A stretch of DNA of 64,000 bases from the NCBI GenBank assembly GCA_039621445.1, contig CP154955.1, positions 44,167,540 to 44,231,539 of the forward strand. Direction: 5' to 3'. Under the pieces are notes generated by a model. That model was not told where the DNA came from. It saw only the letters and a list, made by a program, of their open reading frames with translations, and searched no databases. The position numbers were made by a program, and so were the translations under genes. Numbering within the stretch: position 1 is the stretch's first letter; each line of letters opens with the position of its first letter. Shown here piece by piece: positions 1 to 18,829 of this stretch. The DNA is from Euglena gracilis. Its lineage: Eukaryota > Euglenida > Euglenophyceae > Euglenales.

Positions 1-2040
1 GGGTCAACTCAACTTGAGCATCCCGCTAAAATCACCTCCTCCCCACCTTGGGATGAAGCAAACTGCCAAATGATCTCAGCAAGCACTCTGGCAGCAGACA
101 CACACACACTTCCCCGCAGCAGAGCCGAAAATTGGCCATCTGGCCCAAAGAGCTCTAGCAGACAGGTGGCTGGGCCCGGCCTCCAATGCGCTTAGGAACG
201 CAGCCGAGGGGGTGGCGCGAGGTCGGACGGGAGGCAGGAGGGGAACTGGGGGACATCATCACGGCAACAGAGGGTAGAACCGGTGAGAGTGAACCGACAG
301 ACAGCTGGGCTTCCTTCAAATGAACAGCATGGATCGTTGTGGGTTCAACGCCTTCTTCTTGTGGTGTGTGCTGACCACTGTCCAAATCGGTTTCTTTCCT
401 GTTTCTTTCCAGTCCCAATTTTTTCTCAAAAGAAAGTTCGTAGCAGCGACACCATTCAGAAGGCTTTCAAAAGCACGTGAAGGAATATGACTTACCAATC
501 ACAATACTTGACATAACGAGCGACAACAATGAACTCTCTCCCTCCCCCTCGTCGGATGAGCACTGACGTGCGATGTCAACGACCTGGGGCTGGTCGTTGG
601 GCCTACCCGCCCCCCCCCCCCGGCAATTGTCACGCGACAAATCGGGCAGCACGGAGGGGGGTGACAATTTCCCGGGGTGACAATTTGGCCGGCACAGAGG
701 GGGGTGACAATTGCCCGGGGGCGTCAATTGCCCGGGGGCGTCAATTGCCCACCCATGTAGGCCACATTGAAACCAAATGACCAAGAACACCATCTGAAAC
801 ACCAGTGAACTCGCAAAAATGCAGCTATGGTTGTGATATTGTGCAGAGTATTTGGTATGTGACATTTCTGAGCACGTTGTAGCGAAATAGAGGACCAATT
901 GAGTCGTGTCGGCGAAAAGAAAGTTCACAAACATCTTCTGTGGGGGGGGGGGTGACAAATTGGGCAGCACGGAGGGGGGTGACATTTTCCGGGGTGACAA
1001 ATTGGCCGGCACAGCCAGGGGTGACAATTGCCCGGGGGCGTCAATTGCCCGGGGGCGTCAATTGCCCGGGGGCGTCAATTGCCCGGGGGGGGGGGGTACG
1101 GTGGTCGGGGGACAGCCACGACCGGAGCAGCAGCCAGGAGGGGTCGGGTCCACTGGCTCTGGGCATCGTTCGTCCCTCAGCTTCCTTGATGGAAGTCCAG
1201 CGGCACTGCCGGGCGACGGTGCAGTTGCGATTGCGATTGCGAGCGAAGGGAGGACCTGGCGGTGCGGCGCACTTGTCAGGCTTTGGGCACGGGCGTGGTT
1301 TGGGCCAAGGAACGGCCGGACTGGGGCAGGACTCAGCAAAATGGAGTGCCGAGGGTGAGGCAGAATGGGCGTACCGAAAAAACCGGTGCAAAATGGACAA
1401 ATATGCACCGCCATTTGGAAAATATACGACCCGAAACAAAAAAAAGATCTTCAAATCTTACTAATTAACCTCTAATGAGACCGAATGTGTTCTCCCCACA
1501 AGGTCAATCGAAACTATCTGGAGTCAATCCAGATTAAAATAGTCCTCGCCCTCCTGCTTTCATTCTACGTCGACGGACGCCACGGAGAAATCAGGGGGGG
1601 GGTGCGGTGCACGGAATTACTTGTCAGCCCAGAGGCCTATTCACCCATCCCGCGGAAACCGCCTACGAACCAACCGGCCAGGACCGTGAACGCGGATAGT
1701 GTCCTGGGTATGGTCTTTTCCGGAATTTGAGCACATTTTTTGTTCTGACAGATTGGCCGGCACTGGGGATCCTGGCAGCTTTCCGCATTGGCAGTTCTGG
1801 ACCGACTGAGGACCTTAACAATTTCTCAGGCGGAGGATGACCAAGGAATTTCTTTAAGGACTCCCCCCCCCCCCGGGGGTTCAAGCTGGCCGGCTGGAAA
1901 AAAGTGCTGGCTGGAAAAAAAAAGTACTGGCCCAGGGGTCAAAGGAACCGGGCTACTGGGCTTGACCCAGTTGCCACCCGAAAACGAAAACAACCAAAAG
2001 GCCCAAGCCCAAATCCAGCTGGGATGCGTCTTTTTTTCAG
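1..2040. other. Left-edge region, no gene identified
   Basis: Downstream of the last lipase exon found. It holds the direct-repeat mini element (611-1,096), a GC-rich stretch at 1,100-1,370 that is open in several frames but matches no family I recognise, and a Lys/Phe-rich AT segment. A 3' lipase exon or UTR could lie here unseen. Confidence 0.5.
611..1096 (-). mobile_element. Small element with LTR-like direct repeats, copy 1
   Basis: A ~200-bp core (748-950) is flanked by two ~120-bp direct repeats with the words GGCAGCACGGAGGGGGGTGA and GGCCGGCACAG, plus short tandem CAATTGCCCGGGGGCGT units. The outer ends are inverted (CCCCGGCAATTG and CAATTGCCCGGGG) within C/G runs. The reverse complement recurs at 13,275-13,780 with a nearly identical core. 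No coding capacity beyond a chance ORF. Confidence 0.75.
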
Positions 2041-2086
2041 CTAACCTTTGGAGGCGACACATCCCGCCAGACCCCGCCCGGTTCAC

Positions 2087-7951
<5,865 letters not shown>

Positions 7952-8077
7952 GGGGGGAGGACCTGGGCGAGGGGAGGGAGGAAGGGGCGACCGCGGCGCC
8001 GAATGATGGCAGGGAGGGGTTTCCGGGGCCGCCTCCACCGACGCAGGCAAACGCCACACACCCACACCCACCATACC

Positions 8078-8293
<216 letters not shown>

Positions 8294-8513
8294 GCACACC
8301 AGGCAAACACAAACACAAACCAAACAAACAGCCGTGATGCGACAGAGGGGTTTCTGTGGCCACTGTGTGTGGGGGGGTGTGCTGTGTGTGTGTAAGTTTT
8401 CTTCTGGGTAACAACTCCCAAAATACATTGCAGGTGCTCTGGTGATGGACCGACACTTCCAGCGGGAGAGGGCTCCACTATTTGAAACCTGCTCTTGCAG
8501 TTGACGTTGAACG

Positions 8514-8554
8514 ATTCATTCAATGTCCTGAATGAACGACGACATTGAATGAAT
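8514..8554. repeat. 13-bp inverted repeat
   Basis: TTCATTCAATGTC and GACATTGAATGAA separated by about 15 bp; further ATTCATTGAATGA words follow. Could fold as a hairpin. Confidence 0.8.
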
Positions 8555-10718
8555 GTCATGATTCATTGAATGACGTCCATGATAAACCAACTTTTTTCTT
8601 TAAAAAAAGTTTATGGTGAGAGTTTCTTCTTTGTCGGTCTGTGGAAATGCACACATCGACAAAATTTTTTGCGAAAATGACAATGCCGGACTCGGAAAAC
8701 CCAAATGATGTAACCAGGATGTGATGTGGTGTCCCGGGAGGTCCTTTGCACGTCCTTTGTCAGTTTGGTTGCCTAAGAGCAGGCGTCACCACAACCTATG
8801 GGGTTCATACAACACTCAGTGGTAACCTTCCAACGGCTAGCTCGTAAACATGGGATGCTACTGGAAGGATTCAGGGGCAAGTCAGACAGAGCCTTGAACG
8901 ATGACTGAACATTCGACTTTGTGAGAATTGGTGGTCGGTGTGCGCATGTGCGCCAAATTGTCTATGTGTGCAAATGCACACAAGGACCATCAGCGCAAAT
9001 GTGTAAACGGGCTCCATGTGCAAGCTGAGATTGGTGTGTTTGTGAAGTTGTACAAGTGGTTGGTCTGCGCAAATACGCAAATAATCTGTCTAATCGGTTT
9101 GCGCATCTGCACACCAACCACTTGTGCACCTTCGCACACGTGCCATTTGGAGGTGCGGCATTACTGCAGTTTGAACTTACATGCTGTAGAATTATGATAG
9201 TACTAAAAAGACCAGCCTTCTGCGCCGGGCATCGGCAGTTGAGCCTATGAAAAACCATTTTTGACTCCTGAAACATCAAAAAATGGCCATTCCAGGTTGT
9301 ATCCTCAAAAATTCAGCTTAAAGGTGCCCTTCACACCCAGAATTTTTATCTGAAAATGAGGCACAGCACATTTCCCATGAAAATAAGGGGCACCATTACT
9401 CAGTCTAAAACAAGCAGATTTGGCGGTATAAAACTCGGCAAAACAACTTCCTTTGCGCAATTGCGCAAGCGCTCACACTGTTTCAATATCCCATTCAGTG
9501 GCGATGCACACCTTTTTTTTGTCACAAGAAAGATGGGTCACCAACTTCCCTCCTCCGAAAAACCACGAAAGACATCCTTTTGCACGTCTTCAGCCACTGG
9601 CTCCCAGAGCCCTTTCCTGCCGGCCTGTGGGGCCCTCAACACTTGGTCACAATTACACACCCTGAAAACAGCAATTACTCTCTCCCCACCTGCCGCACCT
9701 CTCAACCTTCCCAAACCGGTGCATCACGGTTCATCTGCACTGGTCCACACCCCCTGGCCCGAGAGTCAAATGCAGGAAAAATAAAAAAAGAGGCTTTTTT
9801 AGAAATTCCTTTCAGGGGCCTTTTTTCCACGAGGTTTTGGGCACGCTCCGAGGCTGAAAGCACCTGGGGGGAAAAAGTCATCTGAAAACCCACCCCTCGG
9901 CCCCTTTTTTGTGTTTTTCACATGTTTTCGTCATTCTCGGGCTGCTGATTGTCGATCGCTGAAAACGTGCCACCAGCCGAAAAAAAAAACTGAAAAGGGG
10001 GGGATTGGGCAACTCTTAGGGGACAAATATAAAGCAGCAGGAGTGGGGCCAGTGAGAAAAACACACAAAAAAGGGGGGCGGATCTCGTTTTTGGGAGCGC
10101 AGAATGGAGCAAAAAAAATACTTTCAGAATTGGTGCGATTCTAAAAAGCTAAAGTGCGAAATAGACCGCCGAAGATTATTGGATAAATCAAAGGTCGTCA
10201 GCATGAATCTGCAGGACTCCAAACCACCAGGAACAGGCTGCCAAATATATCTCAAACCCGCAAATTAATAATAAGATACCAGCAATGGGGATGCGGACAC
10301 AGTTTGCAGCACACCGTGCACACTGTGCACACTGTGCGTCTTTCAATGAAATTTGACCAAACACAAAATTTAAATTCCAATTTTTTTTGTCATCGCTTCT
10401 TGCATTATTCCTTCATTTTTTTCTCAAAAAAACAGGCATTGAAAGACGCACGGCGTGCAGAGCGCGGGCATCCTCATGGCTATGAGCGGCATGTTATTCT
10501 TGTGATTCCAAGGTCCAGCCGCATATTTCACGACAATTTGTATGCGAATGGCTGACAGCCTTCACAACGTTGAATATCGGGACAGCAGCTGGGGGACGAA
10601 GAAAAAAATGCAGGAATGCAGGCTCGCGAGAGTGATCTCAATTCAGTGGGTGACAGACAGCAAAGAGGGTAAGGCTGGGGGATCTTGAAATGGGACGGTG
10701 GGAGGATGTATGCACACA

Positions 10719-10862
10719 CACATACATACATACATACATACATACATACATACATACATACATACATACATACATACATACATACATACATACATACATA
10801 CATACATACATACATACATACATACATACATACATACATACATACATACATACATACATACA

Positions 10863-10890
<28 letters not shown>
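10719..10890. repeat. (CATA)n microsatellite, about 43 units
   Basis: Perfect tetranucleotide array followed by TATATGTA-rich sequence, 160 bp downstream of the cystinosin stop. Confidence 0.99.
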
Positions 10891-10895
<5 letters not shown>

Positions 10896-11046
10896 GTATA
10901 TATGTGTGTGCGCATATATACATATACATCCACTGGAACAGAGGGAGGACCAGTGCAATAGATATAGCGGCTGGAATCGGGGTGAAAGCAGATGGGTTGG
11001 GTCCCCCCGCCAGCGGCCCATCAGCGGCCCACTAGCGGACTCGCAC

Positions 11047-11206
11047 TCACGTCGCCGGGGGGTCAGGGTCGGAATCCTCGACCGGCTCGAATTTCGGGCG
11101 GCGGTACAGAATGTAGTGCTGTGTGAAGTAGACGAGGTCGAAGGCGATGCTGATGAGGGAAAGGAGCAGCTTGGGGACATTCCCGACCAGAGGCGCCGGG
11201 GGTAGG
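11047..11206 (-). CDS. Cystinosin exon 8 (terminal, TGA)
   Basis: LVGNVPKLLLSLISIAFDLV then YFTQHYILYRRPKFEPVEDS and DPDPPAT, stop at 11,049-11,047. Matches [28 protein letters not shown]. The acidic tail lacks a tyrosine-based GYDQL motif. Confidence 0.95.
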
Positions 11207-14200
11207 CTACCTTTTCCCAGAGTGGCTTTTCGGGGAGGAGGTGTGCGTTATGCACCAACCACCATCGAAAAGGAAGCCTGACCCACGTCTGCCAGCGATA
11301 GGCGTCGATGGCATTCTGGAGGAGGGGCAGTGGCTGTGCAGAATTTATGCTGACTGTGTGCGCATTCTCTCTGTCTTTCTCTTTCTCCCCCCCCCCTCTC
11401 TCTCTGCGTTGTGGCGTGTGTGTGTGTGTGTGTGTTTGTGCATGGATGTGTGTGTTAGTCTTTTCTTGTGCGAATGCGTCTGTGTATGCATGTTGACACT
11501 TGTGAGGTCCATATGTGCACTCAAAATTCAACAAACTGAGCAACATTGACAGCTGCAGAAATATCAAACAGTTCACCCCCCCACATAGATTTGGTTTCCA
11601 AAAATCGACCCCAGTGGTTGCTCATAATTGGGGGTTGCTAATATTGCGCATTCACTGATTCCGGCTGTTAATGTGCTGTTTTTATGCTGATTCAATGAAA
11701 ATTCCTTCACAGCATCCTGTCAGGGCTTGCCCATATTTGGGGGGTTGACAACCCGAAGCAGGCCGGGAATGAAAGCGGTCCCGACCAGCCCCTGTGCAGG
11801 AGAGGACGCCGCCCGTGAAATCCAGCCACGGCATGACGATGGACCAGCCCTCGGTGCTGCGGCGGACGTAGTTCAGATACACCTGCGGCGGGGCAGGGGC
11901 CCGGCGGGTGCAGAAGTTCTCTTAGGGTCTGGGGGGGAAGGCCCAGACCCACCAAACCCCTCTTGGGGGGGGGGGGCTTGGGGGGACCACTTTTGGGAGG
12001 TCAAAATTGTTTCGACACTTCGCGCCAAAAATAGAGGGAAAACCCCGCCTCTGCGAGGTACCCACCCAGCCCGACGCCCCCCCCCCCCCGCCTGGGCTCA
12101 CTCGGCCCAGACCTACCCACCCACCACCCCAGATCACGAACCTCAAAACGCCTGCCCGAAACGTGGACGCTCTGGGGAGGCGTACTTTTAAAAAAGGTGC
12201 AAGGAGGGGTCAAAACCAACATCAACGCAGAAGTCGCAGAAGTGGAATGTCGGAGTTAGTACATCCAATGGGTATCAGACACATTGTCCTCAAAACATGC
12301 AATACCCACATACACCTATAAGATACCCTGCAGAGTTTGGTGGCAGCTGTGCTGATGTTCATTGTACGCTCAAACATTCTTTTCTCAACAGGTTCTCCCT
12401 AGAGACAACGGCAACGAGGGTGGCAATCTTCAGGGGGGGGGCTGCTGGAGCATTGCCGACAAAGGACAGGGGCACACCTGGGGCACCCCCTTCACGGCGC
12501 TAATCACGGCCTTCACGATGCCCAAATACTGCATCACCGTCCACTGGTAGCCCAGGTCATTGGTGGTGCGCACAAACGGGATGAGTCCAGGAAGGGGCCC
12601 CGCCCCACTCCAGCCGTCGCAGGAAACGACGGCGTGGCGCGTGGCGCGTCAGGGGACTGCTGAGAGGGAGCTGGGACAATAGCACCCCCCCTCCCACGTG
12701 CTGCCCCTGTGAAGGGGATAACTACCACTTGAACTGCATTCTTCAAACTCCTGCCCTCTTCCCACTTTTCTGTGTGGGGGATGCGTGGCGCGGGCACAAC
12801 GCCATGACTTTAAAATTACAGTGTGGCCTCACGGTCCCACGGCTTCGGTAAACCCGGGTCACCGGGTCCCCCTTCCCCGCCCCCGGGAGGTCCGTCTCAT
12901 GGGTGGAGGGGGGTCGGGTTTTCGGGTGGGTTGTGCTTTTGCGTACTCCCCGGCCCAGAGGGCACCGAGCTCCCGAAAACGGCCATGATGGAGAATTGGC
13001 TGGGCAAAAAAGTCGAAAAAATCAAAAAAAGTTGCCCAAAACCATGTTTTTTGACCTCCCGGACCCGGAAAAAGTGTTTTTGAGCCGAAAATGAGCGTTT
13101 TTTTTTTTACCCCCGCGGCCCCCCGTTTTGGGCCAGAATTCTCTACCCCTCCCCGGGAAACTGTCATGCCCGAGAACCTGTCAGGGTCCCGCCCGGGAAA
13201 CTGTCAGGGTCCCCGGTACCGGCCAACCTGTCAGGGTCATTTTTCATTGACTTTCCCTTGAAATACCCACCCCACCCCCCCCCCCCCGGGCAATTGACGC
13301 TCCCGGGCATTTGACACCCCCGGGCAATTGACGCCCCCGGGCAATTGACCCCCAGGCAATTGTCACCCCTGGCTGTGCCGGCCAATTTGTGGCCCTGGGA
13401 AATTGTCACCCCCCTCCGTGCTGCCCAATTTGTCACCCCCCCCCCCCACAGAAGATGTTTGTGAACTTTCTTTTCGCCGACACGACTCAATTGGTCCTCT
13501 ATTTCGCTACAACGTGCTCAGAAATGTCACATACCAAATACTCTGCACAATATCACAACCATAGCTGCATTTTTGCGTGTTCACTGGTGTTTCAGATGGT
13601 GTTCTTGGTCATTTGGTTTCAATGTGGCCAACATGGGTGGGTAATTGACGCCCCCGGGCAATTGACGCCCCCCAGCAATTGTCACCCCCCTCTGTGCCGG
13701 CCAAATTGTCACCCCGGGAAATTGTCACCCCCCTCCGTGCTGCCCGATTTGTCGCGTGACAATTGCCCGGGGGGGGGGGGCGGGTATCCAGGAAACTGTC
13801 AGGGTCCCGCCCGGGAAACTGTCAGGGTCCCTGGTACCGGCCAACTTGTCATGATAGGAAGTTGTCAGGGTCCCCGGTACTGGCCAACCTGTCAGGTGAC
13901 AGTTTCCCGGGGGGGGGGGGTAGGTCATTTTCGAAAAAAAATTCCCGAAACAATGTTTTTTTTCGCCTCCCGGACCCCGGAAAAAACTGTTTTTGAGCCG
14001 AAAATGAGTGGCCAGCGCCCCGTTTTGGGCCCGAAACCTGTTGACTTTGAGTCAAAAACGGGTCAAAAAAAAGTCGAAACAATCCAACAAAACGGGTCAG
14101 GGGTATATGGGGGGGGTCGCTGAGCTCTTATCTCTTTAGAGTAAGAGCGAAGCTTACCACCCCCCCGAAACCCCCCCCCCTCCCCCCCCGCCGCCCCCCC

Positions 14201-17200
14201 GCCCCCCCGCCCCCCCCCCCCCCGCCCCCCGCCCCCCCCCCCCACTGAGTAGGCTCGGGCCCCCGAGGATTATCGATGTGACCTGATTTCGGGACCCGAA
14301 AGGTTAATAGCCTATAGGTTAGGAGACGGTCCCTAGTTTGTCCAGAGCCCTTAGGTTGCCCGCAACTCCGCGCCAGGCCGGAGATCTGGCCGGAGCAAAA
14401 AAGTTGTGTACCGTTTTTTTTCCAAAAAAAATTTTGTTGGACCGGCAAAAGGGGTCATTTTTGGGGTCAAAAAATCGAAAAATTCAAAATATCTCGAAAA
14501 CGCCGGGGAGTTGAGAAAAACTAAAGAGTACCTCATTCCACAACTTTGGGACGCCCTATCCACCGGTATGCGCAGTTTGGGCCAACTCCCCGCCTAGCCC
14601 GAGATACGGCCGTTTTTCGGTCCAAATGGCCGTTTTGCGCACTTTTCCCACTGTCCGACTTAGCCGTTTTCGGGCCAAAAAGTCGAAAAAAATCGAAAAT
14701 TTTTTTTCGCCCAAAACCATGTTTTTGGGCCTCCCGGACCCGGAAAAAGTGTTTTTGGGCCGAAAACGAGCGTTTTTCGACCCGCCGGCGCCCCGTTTTG
14801 GTTCGCCAACCCATTGACTTTGGGTCAAAACCGGGTCAAAAAAGTCGAAAAAAATCGAAAAAAGTTTTTTCGCCCAAAACCATGTTTTTTGGCCTCCCGG
14901 ACCCGGAATAAGTGTTTTTGAGCTGAAAATGAGCGTTTTTCGACCCGCCAGGGCCCCGTTTTGGTTGGCCAACCCATTGACTTTGGGTCAAAACCGGGTC
15001 AAAAAAGTTGAAAAAAATCGAAAAAATTTTTTTCGCCCAAAACCATGTTTTTTGGCCTCACGGACCCAGAAAAAAAGCTTTTGAGCCGAAAACGAGAATT
15101 TTTCGACCCGCCAGGGCCCCGTTTTGGTTGGCCAACCCATTGACTTTGGGTCAAAACCGGTCGAAAAAAAAAGTCGAAAAAAATCGAAAATATTTTTTTG
15201 GCCCAAAACGATGTTTTATGGCCTCCCTTACCCAGAAAACATGTTTTTGGGCCAAAAATGAGTGTTTTTCGCAGGCCGGGCCGGGGTGGTCCCCCAAAGA
15301 GCTCAGCTCTACGTCACACCCTGGTCGCTGAGCTCTTATCCCTTTAAGGTAAGAGCGAAGCTTACACCTGGCGAACCCCCCCCCCCGCCCCCCCCCCCCC
15401 CCCCGGGTCGGGGCCACCTGGAGAACCGACGGATTATCACCATGATCCCGGCCCGGTTCCCAGAATTTTTTTTCATTTCAGAGTGATTTTTTTTCATTTC
15501 AGAATCATTTTTCATTTCGCGAGCGACTGGATTTCTAGTTTCCGAATCACCTGGGTTTGACCCCCAACTCCCCGCCAGGCCCGAGTTATTCATGCGCGAA
15601 GGGGTCCAAACTAGTAGGATCGGCCCCCCCCTGGATAAGCCCCCCCCCCTTTGGACTCTGCCATTTCGGCCAAAAAATGTCAATTTTCAAAATATCTCCA
15701 AAATGAAGCCAAATCAAAAGAAATGAATAGAGACCTAATTTGAAGCCTTTGGAACGGCCCACGTACCAGTATTTTGATTTCCACGCAACTCCCTGCCTAG
15801 CCCGGATTTCGTATCCGCCGAAAACGGCCGATACGGCCGTTTTCGGCGCAGATGGCCGTGTTGTACACTTTTCCCACTGTTCGACTTAGCCGTTTTCGGG
15901 GTTGGGGGGTCAAAAAATGAATGTTTTCATAATTTCTCGAAAATGATGCAAAATCAAAGGAAATGTCCAGAGACCTGAATTGAAGCCCTTGGAACGCTCT
16001 ATCTACTGCTATTTTGGTTTCCCCGCAGCTCACCGCCCAGCCCGAGATACGGCCGTTTTTCGGCCATTTTGTACACTTTTTCCACTGTTCGACTTGGCCG
16101 TTTTTGGCCAAAAAAGTGGAAAAAATTGAAAATTTATTTTTTTGCCCAAAACGATGTTTTTTGGCCTCCCGGACCCAGAAAAACTGTTTTTGAGCCGAAA
16201 ATGAGCGTTTTTCGACCCGCCAGCGCCCCGTTTTGGGCCGCCAACTCATTGACTTTGGGTCAAAACCGGGTCAAAAAAGTCGAAAAAAATCGAAAATTTT
16301 TTTTGCCCCAATAAAAAAATCCTCCAAGGTCCTTTCTTTTGACCAGTTTGATCAATCAAACTGGAGTGATGTCACGCCACGTTATGCATACGTGAATCCT
16401 ATAAGTCAAGTCCGGGATTTATAAATGGGAGGGGGGTCAAAAGAAAGGACCTTGGAGGATTTTTTTTATTGGGGCAAAATTTTTTTTCGATTTTTTTCGA
16501 CTTTTTTGACCCGGTTTTGACCCAAAATCAATAAATCCTGGACTTGACTTATAGGATTCACATATGCATAACGTGGCGTGACATCACTCCAGTTTGATTG
16601 ATCAGCCAAAGGGGGGTTCTAAGTTCGACGCCAAGGAATTGTTGGGCAAAATCCGACCCCCCCCCCGAAATGACCCCAACCCGCCCAATTAGCTATTTTT
16701 GGCAAAATTTGTCGCAAAATGGCAGGTTTGATGATGGGGAAAAATGCCAAAATCAGTTTTTGGGCATTTTGTGGTCAAAAAAATCGTCCCCGGTGTCTTT
16801 CCTCTTCCTTCCCAGGTCCATAAATGGTCTGATGGCTGGTCGTCCTGAGGGGTCGGTTATACTGGGGGGTCGCTGAGCTCTTATCCCTTTATGGGTAAGA
16901 GCCAAGCTTACCCCTGGGCAAAAGGGGGGGGTCGAACCCACCCGGGTTGGGGGCAACCTCGGGAACCGGCGGATTATCACTATAATCCCGGTTCCGTTCC
17001 TGGAAAACCTTTTCAGTTGCGAGCGACTGTATTTATAATTTCCGAATCACCTCCGTTTGACCCTCAACTCCCCGCCAAACTGGGAAGGATTGGATTCCGA
17101 CTCTGCCATTTCGCCGGGGCCCAAAAAGTGGTCAAAAATCGATTTTTCGAAAACATCTCGAGAAAAAGGTTATTATTTCCGGAAATGTCGGTCTGACGTA

Positions 17201-18769
17201 ATGTACCCCCGATGGACCTCTATCACCCCCTTCACCATTTTGCCGACACGCCTGGCCCGTGTTCCGGCGTGCTTTTGTGGCCCAAAACGGCCATTTTGGG
17301 GTTTTTATTTGGGTCGTTTTTTTTGCCCAAAAATCGATTTTCCAAAGTGCCTCAACAATGAAGCAAAAGCAAAGAAAATGCCTGGAGAGCAAAATGAAGC
17401 CCTTGGTTTACTTTCCCCCTAACTGTTCGTGTAGCACGAGTTACGGCCATTTTTCGGCCGATTTCGGCCCTTTTTTGAGGCATTTTGGGGCATTTTGGGC
17501 AGTTTTTGGGGTCAAAAAAATCCATGTTTTGCCTCGGACAAAAATTTTTCGAATCTTTTCGACTTTTTTGACCCATTTTCGACCCAGATACCATGGGTTT
17601 CGGGCCAAAAACAGGGGGGGGGGTCGAAAAACGCTCATTATCGGCTCAAAAATAGTTATTCCGGGTCCGGGAGGCCAAACAACATGGTTTCGGGCAAATA
17701 ATTTCTTTTCGATTTTTCGACTTTCTTGACCTGTTTTTGACCCAAAGTCCATGGGTTTCGGGCCAAAAACGGGGGGCAGGGAATTTCTTAAGGACCCCCC
17801 CCCCGGGGGGGGGGGGGTCCAGCCTCCGGCTGGCAAAAAGGCTGCTGGCTGGACCCCCCGGGGGGGTAGGGGGGGGGGGTCCGGGGCTGGGGGGGGGGGA
17901 CTGGGCCGGGTTGGGTCTGTGAAAAACAAAATTTTCTAACACATTTTTTGCCATTTTCGACACTTTGATGGACGGAGCTAGATCAAGGCTGGGGGGCTGT
18001 GATGGAGGAAGTTGTGATGAGGGGGAAAAATGCAGGGATAGGTGACCTGGGCAGCCCAGTTGGCTGGCCAGCCTGCGGCCGGCTGGCCCGGCCTCTGGCT
18101 GGGCTGGACCCGACTTTATTTCACTCGACCCCCCCAGGGGGGGGGCTCCCAGCCCGAATTTTTGCTGCTGGCTGGATTTGAGCTGCTGGCTGGCTGGACC
18201 CCCCCCCCCCGGGGGTAGGGCACCCACGATTAAGAAATCCCCTGACGGGGGGGGGGGGGGGGGTTTTTCGACCCCCCGTCGCCCCGTTTTTGGTCCGAAA
18301 CCCATGGATTTTGGGTCATTTTTGGGTCAAAACAGTAAAAAAAAAATCCAAGAAAAGGGGTAAAAACGGGTCAAAAAAGTCAAAAATCGAATTTTTTTTT
18401 GCCCGTAACCATGTTTTTCCGGGCCTCCCGGACCCGGAAAAGCTTTTTTTTTGAGCCGAAAATGAGCGTTTTTCGACCCCCCCCCCGGTCACCCATTTTT
18501 GGTCTGAAATTCATTAATTTTGGGTCATTTTGGGTCAAAAAAGTCGAAAAAAGCAAAAAAAATGTGTGTGTGTGTGCGTGCGCGTGTTGTATGTGTGTGT
18601 GCTTTGTGCGCATATGCGTGCTGTTTGTATGTTATCAGTGCTGTGTGTGTGGTCGTTGTTGTGTGTGTGTGTGTGTGTTGTGCGTTGTGTGTCTGTGTGT
18701 CTGTGTGTCTGTGTGTGCATATGTGCGTGTGTGTTGATTGTTGTGTGTGTTGTGTGTGTTGTGTGTGTG

Positions 18770-18829
<60 letters not shown>

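Noticed and set aside
1041-1454. Possible exon at the left edge (GC-rich, open on both strands)
   Set aside because: No motif of class 3 lipases or any other family recognised and no phase-compatible splice pair found.
13389-14123. 244-codon open frame on the plus strand
   Set aside because: Lies wholly in the direct-repeat mini element and its flanks; the matching frame in copy 1 is interrupted differently, the composition follows the repeat, and no domain is seen.
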